From positions 13,971,513-14,035,512 of the forward strand of contig OZ025244.1 of assembly GCA_964019155.1 (NCBI GenBank): DNA of 64,000 bases. Reading direction: 5' to 3'. The translations under genes and the position numbers were made by a program. The stretch is from Osedax fenrisi. Its lineage: Eukaryota; Annelida; Polychaeta; Sabellida; Siboglinidae. Below are positions 1 to 11,739 of this stretch, piece after piece (position 1 is the stretch's first letter; the number at the start of each line of letters is the position of its first letter). The notes under the pieces are model-generated. The model was not told the origin of the DNA. It made no database searches and saw only the letters and a program-made list of their open reading frames with translations.

Positions 1-432
1 CTTTATATATATATACAAATTATTAAAATATTGTTTTTTATTCTATAGAATAATATATTGTTAAATAAATATACATAATATATGTGTATATTGATTTAAC
101 AATAATTATTATATTTAATACTTTAATTAAGGTTTTTTCCATATCAAAATATTTAAAGCTTATAATATATAGGCTACTGTAGTAGTATAGTATATAGTAT
201 ATACATATATATGCATGGTATAATACATATATTTTAGTGCATTTGTTTAATTTAATTAATAACATATGTTTTTCTAATTGAAAAAATATTAAACTATAAT
301 TACACATTAATTACACATTAATGACATTAAGGCCTATACTTATATATAATAATGTATAGAAAAATATATTATTTATATTTTTATATCAATAAAAAATAAT
401 ATTTTAATATATATATATATATAAATACAAAC

Positions 433-508
433 CAAAATCACATGATTGTGTGTTTCATTTGTAGCCAGTATACCATATTCAGAACGTTTGGCAATCCTTG
501 AACGGAAT
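433..508 (-). pseudogene. FLYWCH-like zinc-finger exon, copy 1
   Basis: Read on the minus strand this is a 76-nt exon with a CAG acceptor and GTTTG donor. The open frame ends in the motif NETHNH followed by VIL and begins FRSRIA. A basic stretch followed by H-N-H resembles the C-terminal half of FLYWCH-type fingers found in transposon proteins. The preceding exon with the cysteines was not found, so the assignment is tentative. The same exon occurs at 760-835, 56086-56161 and, decayed, at 59119-59193. Confidence 0.4.
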
Positions 509-559
509 CTGTATATAATATCATTATTAAAACATTGTTACTATACATGCTATTTAGAG

Positions 560-610
<51 letters not shown>

Positions 611-759
611 ATATACTATATATACACTATAATTACACATTAATTACACATTAATGACATTAAGGCCTATACTTATATATAATAATGTATAGAAAAATAT
701 ATTATTTATATTTTTATATCAATAAAAAATAATATTTTAATATATATATAAATACAAAC

Positions 760-835
760 CAAACTCACATGATTGTGTGTTTCATTTGTAGCCAGTATAC
801 CATTATCAGAACGTTTGGCAATCCTTGAACGGAAT
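760..835 (-). pseudogene. FLYWCH-like zinc-finger exon, copy 2
   Basis: Second tandem copy of the 76-nt minus-strand exon, with the same splice sites and an open frame. It differs from copy 1 at a few codons (RSDNG rather than RSEYG, and HVSL rather than HVIL at the end). Confidence 0.4.
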
Positions 836-886
836 CTGTATATAATATCATTATTAAAACATTGTTACTATACATTCTATTTAGAG

Positions 887-929
<43 letters not shown>

Positions 930-1418
930 AAAGATATGTCAGGCTAGCATTTAATTATATAATTTAATGTTTTACCCAATAGTATTTAGTAAATAGTATT
1001 TACTAAATACTCATATTTTCATTCAAATAAATATACAACTAAATATTTTTCTATGGAATAAATGTATAATTCCATATTATATGGAAATATATTTAATTGC
1101 ATATTGATTTAAATATAAAAAATGAATATAGTATATACTATATAGTACATATTTTAATAACATTTTAAAATAAATCTAGTTTTTTAATCTTATTATTAAT
1201 ATTGAAAAAATTATATATTAATATATTTTTAAATAGATACTAGAAAATTAGTTAATATGTTAATTTATATTTAAATAATACTATAAAAATCCGATAAAAA
1301 TTATATTGTTATTAATAAATCATATATGTCAACATGTATAATAGACTAATTTGATGAATAATTTATTATAATTTTGTTTTTAAAATGATATATATGTATA
1401 TACTATATACTATATATA

Positions 1419-1419
<1 letters not shown>

Positions 1420-1479
<60 letters not shown>
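1420..1479. repeat. (TA)n microsatellite
   Basis: About 58 bp of nearly pure TA repeat. Similar tracts recur throughout the window, and translations of them give only Tyr-Ile repeats. Confidence 0.95.
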
Positions 1480-1485
<6 letters not shown>

Positions 1486-1817
1486 GTAAATGATATATAA
1501 TGATATACATATATATATATATAATCTATATATATATATATAATATATTACAATTTATATATGCATGTATTCATAATATGCATTGCATATAGATACATAC
1601 ATGCATGTATAATATCAATATTACAATTGACAAAATCCTTATAATCCTTATAAAATTAACTTATATGGAAAATTATGTAATAGTTATAATATACTACTTT
1701 ATATTATATAAATATATTTATTAATTATTTTATGTGGATTTAATTAATTTGAATTGATTTTTATTAATTGATTTTATTTCATTTGAATTTAATTTTATTA
1801 TTCTATTTGAATTGTTT

Positions 1818-2100
1818 TTATGTAATTTAAATTGATTTTTATTAATTCATTTGAAATTAATTTATGTCATTTGAATTTAATTTAATTTTGTTGTAATATC
1901 TAGTATAATTCTTCACTGATATGCATATAAATATATAGCAGTGTAATTTACCCTGAATTGTTTTTATGTAATTTGAATTGATTTTTATTAATTCATTTGA
2001 AATTAATTTATGTCATTTGAATTTAATTTAATTTTGTTGTAATATCTAGTATAATTCTTCACTGATATGCATATAAATATATAGCAGTGTAATTTACCCT
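1818..2100. repeat. Two-copy tandem repeat of about 140 bp
   Basis: The block containing GTAATATCTAGTATAATTC and AGCAGTGTAATTTACCCT occurs twice, at about 1818-1957 and 1958-2100. The right transposon copy has the same duplication (about 53985-54260), so it predates their separation. A related single block lies at 32600-32820. Confidence 0.8.
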
Positions 2101-2293
2101 CATATTTGCATCATATTTAGATCATATGATCCTCCCACATATTTATTCTATAATTTATAATTGAAAAAATATAAAACTATAAATACACATTAAAAAATTA
2201 TAAAAAAACACACATTATAAAAATAATGGGCGATTAATGCCTTTTGGGATTCAGAGGGTTATATGAAAATTGACAAACGACAATTGTATTACT

Positions 2294-2329
<36 letters not shown>

Positions 2330-2647
2330 CATTATTATTTTATATTGATATAAAATAAATAATATATTTTTTTATACATTATTATATATAAGTAATTCCA
2401 GTTTTATTAATGTGTAGTTATAGTTTGATATGTTTTCAATTATAAAAACATATTTTATTAAATTAATCAAATTTTCTGGAATATATTTATTATGAAAATG
2501 TATATATATATATATATATACATATATGTATATAGAATTAATAACATATATACTATGTATTATATTATATAACTATATACATATATAGTATATAGTATAT
2601 ACATATATACTATATATTATATAGTATATATATATATATATATATAT

Positions 2648-2974
2648 ATTGTTATTGCTATTGTTATTTTTATTTTGTGGAGTCCTTTCTTCCATTTACA
2701 TTTATAGCTATATTATATAGCCTATATATCATATATTATATATGCCATATATAATATATATTATATGGCTCTAATGTCCCTTCGAAGCCCCTCTCATGTT
2801 AAGTCATCCATGGTTTTAATGAGAGCCGATCATTTATTTATACACAATTATATAATATCACTTCTAAATAATATTTTAAGACCTATTTTTATGGTCCGGA
2901 TGGGGCTCGTATCCATGTCCTATAGTATACTGCTTGTGTGTATGGCGCATTAGCTAACTGAGCCACACAGGCAG

Positions 2975-2975
<1 letters not shown>
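2648..2975 (-). mobile_element. tRNA-derived SINE
   Basis: On the minus strand the head reads AACTGCCTGTGTGGCTCAGT, containing an A-box-like TGGCTCAGTTAGC, with a weak B-box near 2900. The body contains CTTCGAAGGGACATTAGAGCC and the tail ends in CAATAGCAATAACAAT. The same SINE sits at the same relative place in the right transposon copy (53163-53490). Confidence 0.75.
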
Positions 2976-3024
<49 letters not shown>

Positions 3025-3243
3025 CTGATGTATTTCTTTTTCTCAGTATATATTGGATAATTATTATAAAATAACATATTTATTAATAACTGTTTAAATT
3101 AATTATTAATGAATAATTATAATATTATTAATTATAATAATTATTATTAATAATATTATTAATAATATATAATTATATGCATAAGATTGTCATCCTATTT
3201 AAACGATTTAATTCCATACATAACTATATAGGTTTATATATAG

Positions 3244-3279
<36 letters not shown>

Positions 3280-3481
3280 TTATATAGTTAAATAATTTAA
3301 TTCCATATATTTTTATAGTACACATTTTAAATTTTATATTTTTATACTATAGTATATTACGATTAGTATACTAATTGTCACGTATACTACAATAATGGTA
3401 CAAATTATAAGTATGGCACTGTATTAATATTTCATATCACATAATCAAATACAATACTATATATATATTAAAATATATTAC

Positions 3482-3608
3482 CTGATGTTTGTTCCGGAGT
3501 TCTAAGAGTGAGACAATGATATATATTCCTGAAGCACCGTAACCAATCTATTCCTGCCATTTCATTTTCAATATTGAATCGATGTTCAATACAATTTTTA
3601 TTTGCCAT
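3482..3608 (-). pseudogene. Transposase exon with CENP-B/Tc5-type helix-turn-helix
   Basis: This 127-nt minus-strand exon begins with ATG (3606-3608) and ends at a GT donor (ACATCAG|GTAATA). It encodes the block MAGIDWLR..F followed by LTLRTPEQTS. In Tc5/pogo-like and jerky/CENP-B-derived transposases this block is the second half of the DNA-binding helix-turn-helix. It is colinear with 52497-52623 but carries extra substitutions (Gly to Cys after DWLR, Arg to Ile four residues on), so it is the more decayed copy. No catalytic domain is recognisable in this partial element. Confidence 0.55.
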
Positions 3609-4839
3609 TTCGTTCAAATTAATCGGCTTACATTTGCATTAATAATGTGAGACATATTAAACTAATTAATTAAAACATAAATTTGTAGCTGAATATAAGT
3701 AAAACTAAATGGGATAACGATTACTTATAAATATAATTACTATAAAAGTGCGTGTGTATCTTGATATCTGATAAAATGTATTTTATTTTCCAATTATAAA
3801 AATAGTGCGTATTTGAATACATGACGCGATCCTAGTGGCTATTTCGGAACTATCGACCATAATACCCGCACTAGTGTATTTTATCTCTATTTATACGGAA
3901 AATTTGCTTTTTAATAAAAATCAAATGACTTGAATACAAATAATTAAATGAGTAAATGTTGATAGCCATTAATTAGAACAACATATTGTAATTGTATATA
4001 CAACTTATTGGATCATAATATCCAATATTAGTATGATATATTTTGTTTCTTGTAAGGTAATACAAATATCGGCCATAATACCCTTCCGTCCCCTAATGCT
4101 GTTATCAAGTTGAGTGGGAAAATACCTAGTCAAGCTTTGCTTTTGTATTTTCCTGAGTGTTTACACTCTATCTGATTCACATATATATATATATATATTA
4201 AGTACACATATTTATGATATAACAACTCTAAACTAATATGTTCTAATACATATAGGTATTTCTTATACAAAATATAAAAGATAGAACATCTGATAACGTA
4301 TATTTTTTGAACTGTGTATGTCACGCTTGAGTAATTTTATCATATGGCATCATTATACAGGATTCCGCATTTGAATTGATACAAATATAATGCAATCAAA
4401 ATAATTTTTAAATCAACAAAAATATTATAAAAATCATCATTCAATTCAAACCTAATTTATAAATAAATAAGTACTTTTAATGAAATATTTATATAGAATA
4501 TATTATATGAATGTATTTTTATTTAGAAGATAAATAAATATACTTGTTATATTTTATTCAAAGATTTAAATCATTGAATATAATTAATATACCACTGAAT
4601 AGTACCTAGTTCGGAGCATAACAAATAAACATTGCAAAGATAGTGATTGGACGACGTCCTTCCTATAATAATACGTTATTACCCACAGATATGTAATTAA
4701 GTAATACGAGTATATATATATATGTGTGTGTTATAAACTAGAAATAAAAACCTATAACCTATACGATATTTATACCTATATATCTATGTAGATTGTCGTT
4801 TATGTATTTAGTGTATAATTTAGTACCGCGATGTGCTAT

Positions 4840-5160
4840 AATTAGTTTAAAAGCCGTGGGGCGTTCCTCAAACAACAAATCCCCACGATTTTCTCACGAC
4901 GAGGGCGTCACGTGCAATATTATCACGGTATTAGGTCACGTGGGCACTACAAATCAAAATAATGAATCACGTGATTAATATTTATTACACGCGCTTGGTG
5001 ACACGCGTATGCTTTAATGACATACATGCGGCGATATAAATCATGAGCGATAAATTATCGCCGATAATATAATACGTTGTGCCACTTATAAGTGGAGATG
5101 CGCACCAGAAGTGGGCGTGTCCATAAATCTCTTCCGCACTCGACGTCATGGTAGCAGATA
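4840..5160. promoter_or_regulatory. GC-richer islet with three CACGTG E-boxes
   Basis: CACGTG occurs at 4909, 4937 and 4968, within about 65 bp, followed by CACGCGC and GTGGGCGTGTCC motifs and a GACGTCA at about 5142. Base composition is clearly above the flanks. No exon was recognised within 1 kb, so the regulatory role is inferred from motif density only. Confidence 0.35.
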
Positions 5161-5765
5161 ATTATAGGTTTCCGTTATTTTTTGTTTGCATATATTATAT
5201 ATTTATAATATATTAAGTATATAAGTATATTAAGTATATAATATATTATAATAGGATAGGGATAGTTGGTATATTTATATCAATAATTATTGATAATTTA
5301 TTAATAATTTAATTATAATTAACGAGTATTAACATGTTACGTATAATATAACTACGTATAAATTGTATACGCTATATCGTATTAATACAATTTAAATATG
5401 ACTACAGGTCACACTTGGTAATATTCGCGCGAATAATAGTATTAGATAGTAGCGAACATTCGCACATAAAGGTATTTCTAGTAACTATTCGCGAGTGTAA
5501 CCTAACTAACCAGCTTAACGTACAGACGTGCATGTATTGCTTTAGTAATACTAATGTATTCATTATTTACAATGAACTATGTATCTTAATTATGTGTTTA
5601 ATAAAGTAATTAGTACTTTATTGAACACACCTATGCCTATTGTATTCGATATCACACGTATAAATAATGGTATATCCTTAATAAATAACTCATTAATAAT
5701 ATAAATATTAAAATACAAAATAGAATATATGGTATGATATTATATTATTAAATAATTATAATTTT

Positions 5766-5817
<52 letters not shown>

Positions 5818-5875
5818 GTTTATGTAGGTATGTGTGTGCGCTCGTGTGTATGGGTCAATGTGATTCCAAGTTGTA

Positions 5876-5937
<62 letters not shown>

Positions 5938-6287
5938 ATATATGCATGTGTACATAAATCATATATATATATATATAATATGATTTATATTCATATTAAT
6001 AAATAAGCTATATCAGTAATATATCTAATCAAAACTATATTTAAATAATTCAAATATCATATTTAGTTTTTTGATTGTCAATCAAATAATCACGAATGGC
6101 AGAACACACGCCCCTATATTGCATGAATTACGCCCACCGAATTACTACTATCAGTGGACGAATATTAATTAGAGCGTGTGTCGTCTGCGAATGGTTCTAA
6201 TTACAAATACACAATTTATACCAGAATACGTATCAGTAGAAGTATTAATAACACATTGCATTTAGATAAAGTGTCTTTACTAACTGC

Positions 6288-6338
<51 letters not shown>

Positions 6339-7085
6339 TAAAAACCGAGTATATCGAACACCTAGGTAATAGTAAAAATATGTCGTTTAGAAATAGTTTT
6401 ATGATATAGTAAATCACTATAGAGACGAATTAAGTAATGAAATGACCTAACTTTAGACCCCCCCCACATGACCCCATGTGTGACCCCGTAGTAGACCCCC
6501 ACTTCCGACGCGTGCGCAACTTACAAAAGAAGCGAGGACATTACGTTTAGATTAAGAGATAGCGAGGGGTAATGTTGCAGCCTCCCTCTCGCTGTGAAGA
6601 GATAAGGACATAGTCGTCCTTACAGCTGTATGGGTTATCTACACGGAGGCTGATTTATATCGGTATCATAAATCAGTAGATGTACTTTATTATATTGTTT
6701 TTCTTATACAAATTTAAACATATATATATTATTAGTATAATAATTATTTGTAGATATACCCCCACTTTCAAATCCTTAACAACTGTACTGCTTACACTGT
6801 ATATTGTATGTAGTGTGTAAGCTAGTACGAATGTAATAGTATGATATAGGCCATCACTGATAGAGAATGTTACTTGTAGTATAATGTGTTAATATATATA
6901 TGTATACGTGTATTTTGATACGTGATATACGCAGTATGTCCTTAATATTTGTATTCAATGTCCTTACAAATTACAAACTATATAAATTACACTGTGAATA
7001 ATGTACAATGTGAATAATATACAATTTATACATACATGTATTGTATATATATACCTATATGTTACCTATATATACCTATATGTTA
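5160..7085. other. AT-rich non-coding stretch
   Basis: Holds (TA)n tracts (about 5774-5815, 5888-5930, 6298-6336) and a palindromic ATTCGCGCGAAT near 5423. Near 6335 there is a single pogo-like transposon end beginning CAGTAAAAACCGAGTATATC. A GC patch at 6440-6660 is without a recognisable product. No gene was seen. Confidence 0.5.
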
Positions 7086-7253
7086 TTTGTTATTGTTATG
7101 TTATGTTGGTGGTGTACTTTCATCCCATCCAGGAACTTAGATGAAGTTTTCACTTAGAACCATATGTCTCTAATGTCCCTTCGAAGCCGATCTCATGTTA
7201 AGGCATCCCTTGTTTTAACAAGATCCAATCATTTATTTATACACAATTATATA

Positions 7254-7254
<1 letters not shown>
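7086..7254 (-). mobile_element. tRNA-SINE, 3' body fragment
   Basis: On the minus strand it matches the body and tail of the SINE at 45073-45382 (CTTCGAAGGGACATTAGAG, then CATCTAAGTTCCTGG and the AACAATAACAA tail). It lacks the tRNA-like head. Confidence 0.65.
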
Positions 7255-7299
<45 letters not shown>

Positions 7300-7471
7300 T
7301 TGTATATGTTAATGTTAATGTATGTGATTGACATTCCCAATCACTTCTAATTAAAACACTCGCCAGTCGCTGATTGATATATAACAATAGCCGTCTAGAA
7401 CAATGACATCGTATTCATTGTTTACTTATTATAAGATGGTGGCGGTGATTAGGTAAATGATGACTCACGTA

Positions 7472-7479
7472 TGACGTCA
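7472..7479. promoter_or_regulatory. Perfect CRE palindrome TGACGTCA
   Basis: Lies in a small GC-richer islet (about 7425-7530). Identical octamers occur at 10048, 37295 and 51365. No neighbouring coding start was identified. Confidence 0.3.
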
Positions 7480-7525
7480 TCAGCGTGAGAGTTACGTAAT
7501 CACTCGATTACACGCGCTTACGTGA

Positions 7526-7581
<56 letters not shown>

Positions 7582-7585
<4 letters not shown>

Positions 7586-8880
7586 AGCGGATCACTGAAT
7601 CAGCCCTGAATATTATCATTAATGATCTACTCCTGTCCCTTGACAACAAACCCACCAGCGACATTGTGTTACTTGACATATCCAGTGCCTTTGACAATCT
7701 AAACCATGACATTCTTGCTTTACGACTCAATGAAATCGGTATTCATGGTCAAGTACACAGCTGGTTTATGTCCTTCTTTTCCGTAATGTCCTCTTCAGTG
7801 AAAATTAACTCATCCTTATCTACTCTCTCACAAGGCTCTGTACTTGGTCCTTTACTTTTTATTATTTATATTATACCCATAAAATCCATATTTCGTAAAT
7901 ATCCTTATATCCACTACCACCTCTTTGCTGACGATCTAAAAATGTAAACTTCTTTTCCCATTTACTGTGACTTCAACACTATTCAATTGTATATTTGTAA
8001 CTGCCTCACATAACTTACTGACTGGTTCTCCCATAATTCCCTATCACTTAATATGACTAAAACTGGCACCATCATTATCTTCAGACCTACCTACCCCCTA
8101 ATCATTACCCACCCCTTTCTACTTCCCCTTCCTACCTCAATAATCCATAACAACTCTTGGTTTCACCATCAACTCCCACCTAAATTACTCTGACCCCATA
8201 TCTATAATGATTCGCAATGCCAACTATTTTCTTTATAACATTAGACAATCACGAAATAAATTGACTTTTCAATGACTACAAGTTTAATACTCTCGCTAGT
8301 CTTCAGTAGACTCATATACTGCTGCTCACTTCTATGTAATATACCCCTAAAGCTTATGCTTAAACTTGAGAAGATACAACGACGTGCTATACGCACCCTT
8401 TATAAACTGAAGTTCTCTTCAATAGTGTCAATATCGACACTAATGCGATCACTCGGCTGGCTTAAGTTTATATATCTATGCAGGTATACACTACTATACA
8501 ATGTATATAGTATACATTACCCTCAAGGTGATCCATCTTAGATATCCCGAGTGCCTAGCAGACATGATCAGTATTCAGACCCTTAGTCGAGCTAGCAGTA
8601 AATGTCACACGATGATTATTGTAAAACGCTCGACTCTCTCTCTCTGCTCACTCTGAATCTGCGTTATCATATTACAATATGTTTTTGACATCCCTGTCAC
8701 TATTTAAATGTAAACTATACATGGATGTGCACGCACCTATTAACAGTGTGACATACCCTGCATTTTCCTTCATTTTTATTGTACTCTATTTATTTTATTT
8801 TTGTTTCCTTCACATGACGCCCAAAACCACCACGTGATTTTTTAGTCAATAAATCATTTTACAATTAAAAAAATTAAATA
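7582..8880 (+). pseudogene. CR1/L2-type LINE reverse transcriptase, 5'-truncated and frameshifted
   Basis: The frame entering at about 7582 encodes reverse-transcriptase blocks in order: LLLSLDNKPTSDIVLLDISS, AFDNLNHDIL, QGSVLGPLLFIIY and the catalytic FADD, closing at about 7947. Stops and shifts follow, and a second open piece at 8272-8541 holds the thumb region (LKLEKIQRRAIRTLY). The order and wording match the CR1/L2/Rex group. The endonuclease is missing, so the copy is 5'-truncated and dead. It starts against a (TA)n tract and ends near TTACAATTAAAAAAATT. Confidence 0.75.
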
Positions 8881-9785
8881 TATATGATATAACACATATA
8901 CCATCAGAAACAGTGTAGAACATTACATATATATGTGACGTCAATATTGACCGCTAGGTGGTATTTAATAACGCTAACTCGATTGTTTTAACACCACACT
9001 GACCACTACTGACCACTCCTTTGTTAGCGAGGTATACGGTGGTAAAGTGCCGGTGTACTATACGTAATAACACTATGGTGTTAGTGCACGACTAAGTCGC
9101 ACTTCTATCCGACCATACCGGTCAAGTTGTCCGTAGTAGTGGTCAGTGTAGTGGTGGTCAGTGTAGTGAACTATGTATTGGTCAGTGTAGTGAACAATGT
9201 AGTAGTAGAGGACGAGATACATAGATGTTAATTTGGGTTATGTCCAGGCCCAGTTAATATGGGCCAAAGCCCGACATATATTATGTTAGGCTTTTGATTA
9301 TATTAATTATATTTAAATTATAAGTATGTTTTTTAAATAATTAAATAATTAAAACTATAAAAATATAAAATATAAACGTATAAATACAATATATAAGGAT
9401 CTTATTCAGTATAAATCATTTTAAAAATTAGAATAATATTTAAATCTGTTTTGCGAATAAGTATTTAAGTATTATATAAGTATTTCTTATTATTTATTTG
9501 TTTCAAAATGAACATCAGTATTACTGCATATTTTATCTTAACATGTTTATTATATAAATAATATATTTAATTAAACATATGATCTAATTTTATAATCAAT
9601 ATATTTTAATATATATACTATAGTATGACGAGATTTTAAAATTACTAATATATATACACATGACTAAACAACTACTACCTAGAATACAGTCACTATTAGT
9701 GACTCATTGTTAATGATACTATTGAAGTAATGTATACCTTTCTATTTTATAATATTTTAGTGGAGTTTACATTATATTCTCTGTA
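8880..9785. other. Non-coding stretch with a long inverted repeat
   Basis: Contains the CACTGACCAC/GTGGTCAGTG inverted repeat at 8991-9171 and a short palindrome GGCCCAGTTAATATGGGCC near 9247. Otherwise AT-rich, with no gene seen. Confidence 0.4.
8991..9171. repeat. Inverted repeat with CACTGACCAC arms
   Basis: The left arm (8991-9017) carries two CACTGACCAC-type units. The right arm (9134-9171) carries GTGGTCAGTGTAGTG units in reverse complement, with about 115 bp between. It could be a small MITE or a hairpin-forming locus. Confidence 0.5.
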
Positions 9786-10890
9786 ATTATTATTATTATA
9801 TATATATATATATATATGAATGTGTGTTGTTCCCCGAAAGTATGCATGCGTGTATGACAATATATAGATAAGGTCCGCTTTTATAATTAGGCGGGAGAAA
9901 ATATAGAAATTATTTTTCGATGAAATAAAAGAAGCTCTACTAATGTCATTAACATTGTCTTATTAGCATTTTAGCCAAATGATCACTAGAGTTTGCGGAT
10001 GTTGTGACTTCCGCTGTTCTTTACCATCGCCAGACCACGCCCCTTTATGACGTCATCGTGCTGCGGGCGTATCGTTACGTAACTCTCGCGTATCATTGTT
10101 AACTTAAATTTTAGTTTTATTCCTTCTTAAAAATATAATGTTTTTCTCATAACATATAGTAAAAGTGGTATAATTATTATATTTTTATAAATTAAATATA
10201 TTTTTTAATTTAACCTTTTATTATTTAGATATATAAATATGAAAAAAATCGTTAATATATTAGGAGTTTTAAAAAAAACTCCTAGAAATGTCGTTAATTT
10301 TATTTCATTTATAGGAACAAAATTAAACAATTTAAATGTATTTTTTTCTATAATTATCATACTTATTATATAAAAAAATGTTAGTTAAAAGTAATTTTTT
10401 AGTATTTTTAAAATTCCCATATTAAATTTGATATCTTTCCATGTTAAACTTAGAGGAATTATAGCATCTATAGGTGCACCTACCATGGTTCTATAGAATT
10501 GTTAATACTTAATAATTTGTTTGGTTGACTTACTACTATTCTGTATAATATACGCCTATAGGCGTTCTGAGATCGCCAACATGTGAGGACCCATATCACT
10601 ATTAGCGTGTAGGGCGGTGCTTTCTGTGAATTCCGTGATACCCGTATCTAATTATGTGATTTATTAGTTCCTATAAGAATTACATGTATGTGTCTCGCCA
10701 CTCTTTATGTGTAACTTACCTACGCATGTCACTCACTATATGCTATAATAGTTATACCTATTATAGCATATCATTAATAACATTCGGTCTAGGTATATAT
10801 GTATTCCTATTGGACCGTATCACATACTGTATATAATACTCAATTTAATACAAATTAATAGTTTATTTTAGATAACAACTATGCATGATG

Positions 10891-10932
<42 letters not shown>

Positions 10933-11450
10933 CAACTTTAAACGCATCTCAACATTACGTTCGCGTGTGTTTTTCTACTACACTGTTGATATCGTGATTG
11001 TTAAACTCACACTCACAAACTGGTTAACGATAGTACATGTCCTCGTGTAGGTGCTCGAGGACACGTCCTTTAATTCACATTTAATGACCTCTCAATCACC
11101 TGTCCGTATCAATTCAACACGCAGTAGAAGCGATTATGTGGAGGGCGTTGTCAAGTGTGTCATTCCATTAACAAGCACGCTGATTGGTCAGTTTAGGACC
11201 ACGCCCTTTCTCCGGACTCACGCATTCGTACTCGATGTAATAACACTTTTGATTTCAGTTCATCTCATCATAAGATTTCTCTCTGATATCTCTATTGGTA
11301 ATAATTAACGCAAGCAACGATTTTGTAAAGACATATCCGTATCAAAATAATATTGATATAAAGAAATCAACGAAAGGTTTACGTTTAACCATATATAAAT
11401 ATATATATATTTAATATTATATATTTTAATAATTAGTATTATTTCAAATC
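9785..11450. other. AT-rich stretch with GC islets
   Basis: A GC islet at 9970-10100 has CCACGCCCC and a CRE (TGACGTCA, 10048-10055). A perfect hairpin lies at 10738-10771. A second islet at 10970-11310 has GATTGGTCAG (a CCAAT box on the minus strand) and CCACGCCC. The 85-codon open frame over the second islet (11051-11308) matches nothing I recognise. Confidence 0.4.
10738..10771. repeat. Perfect 14-bp hairpin
   Basis: ATATGCTATAATAG (10738-10751), loop TTATAC, then its exact reverse complement (10758-10771). Confidence 0.8.
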
Positions 11451-11462
11451 TCATATATAGTA

Positions 11463-11738
11463 TATACAAAGATTTTCCAAAGGAAATATATTGCACTCCC
11501 TATCTATCTCTAGTACCTTTAAAAATGTAAATTTAAAATGAATCTGACCATTAACACTAGATGGCGAAATAGTATATGAAATATTATAACATGTGATATT
11601 TTAATTAAGAAATTAAGAAATTACTATACATAGAAAATTCTTAATATCTGACTAATACCGCTAGATGGCCATATCGAATTATTAGGTTACACAAATATAC
11701 ACAAGTGCAATATCTTTCCTTTGGAAAATCTTTGGTAT
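11463..11738. mobile_element. MITE with TACCAAAGATTTTCC-type ends
   Basis: The left end ACAAAGATTTTCCAAAGGAA is mirrored by the right end TTCCTTTGGAAAATCTTTGG. The terminal inverted repeats are about 33 bp and imperfect, and the element is about 276 bp long with TA at both edges. A diverged relative lies at 48967-49433. Confidence 0.6.
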
Positions 11739-11739
11739 A

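Larger units (their letters stand above)
294..925. repeat. 332-bp tandem duplication inside the left transposon copy
   Basis: The block starting CTATAATTACACATTAATT at about 294 recurs at about 626. Each unit holds one FLYWCH-like exon and a (TA)n tract. The homologous part of the right copy (about 56000-56300) has one unit only, so the duplication arose after the two copies separated. Confidence 0.75.
1..4094 (-). mobile_element. Tc5/pogo-like DNA transposon, left (inverted) copy, runs off the window
   Basis: This stretch is a reverse-complement copy of about 52012-56585: the same landmarks appear in mirror order. They are the terminal motif ending CCCTTCCGTCCCC near 4093, a helix-turn-helix exon at 3482-3608, a tRNA-SINE at 2648-2975, a duplicated AATTCAAATGACATAAATT-type block near 1820-2100 and FLYWCH-like exons near 433-835. 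The terminus GGGGACGGAAGGGTATTATG is shared with the right copy. The element's other end lies left of base 1. Differences from the right copy are a 332-bp tandem duplication present only here (294-925) and a MITE present only on the right. The rest is AT-rich and non-coding. Confidence 0.7.

Noticed and set aside
7518..7730. Minus-strand open frame opposite the LINE fragment
   Set aside because: Shadow of the reverse-transcriptase frame plus (TA)n; the sense strand carries the recognisable motifs.
11051..11308. 85-codon open frame in a GC islet
   Set aside because: No recognisable motif and no supporting splice sites. Open length is unremarkable in GC-richer sequence.
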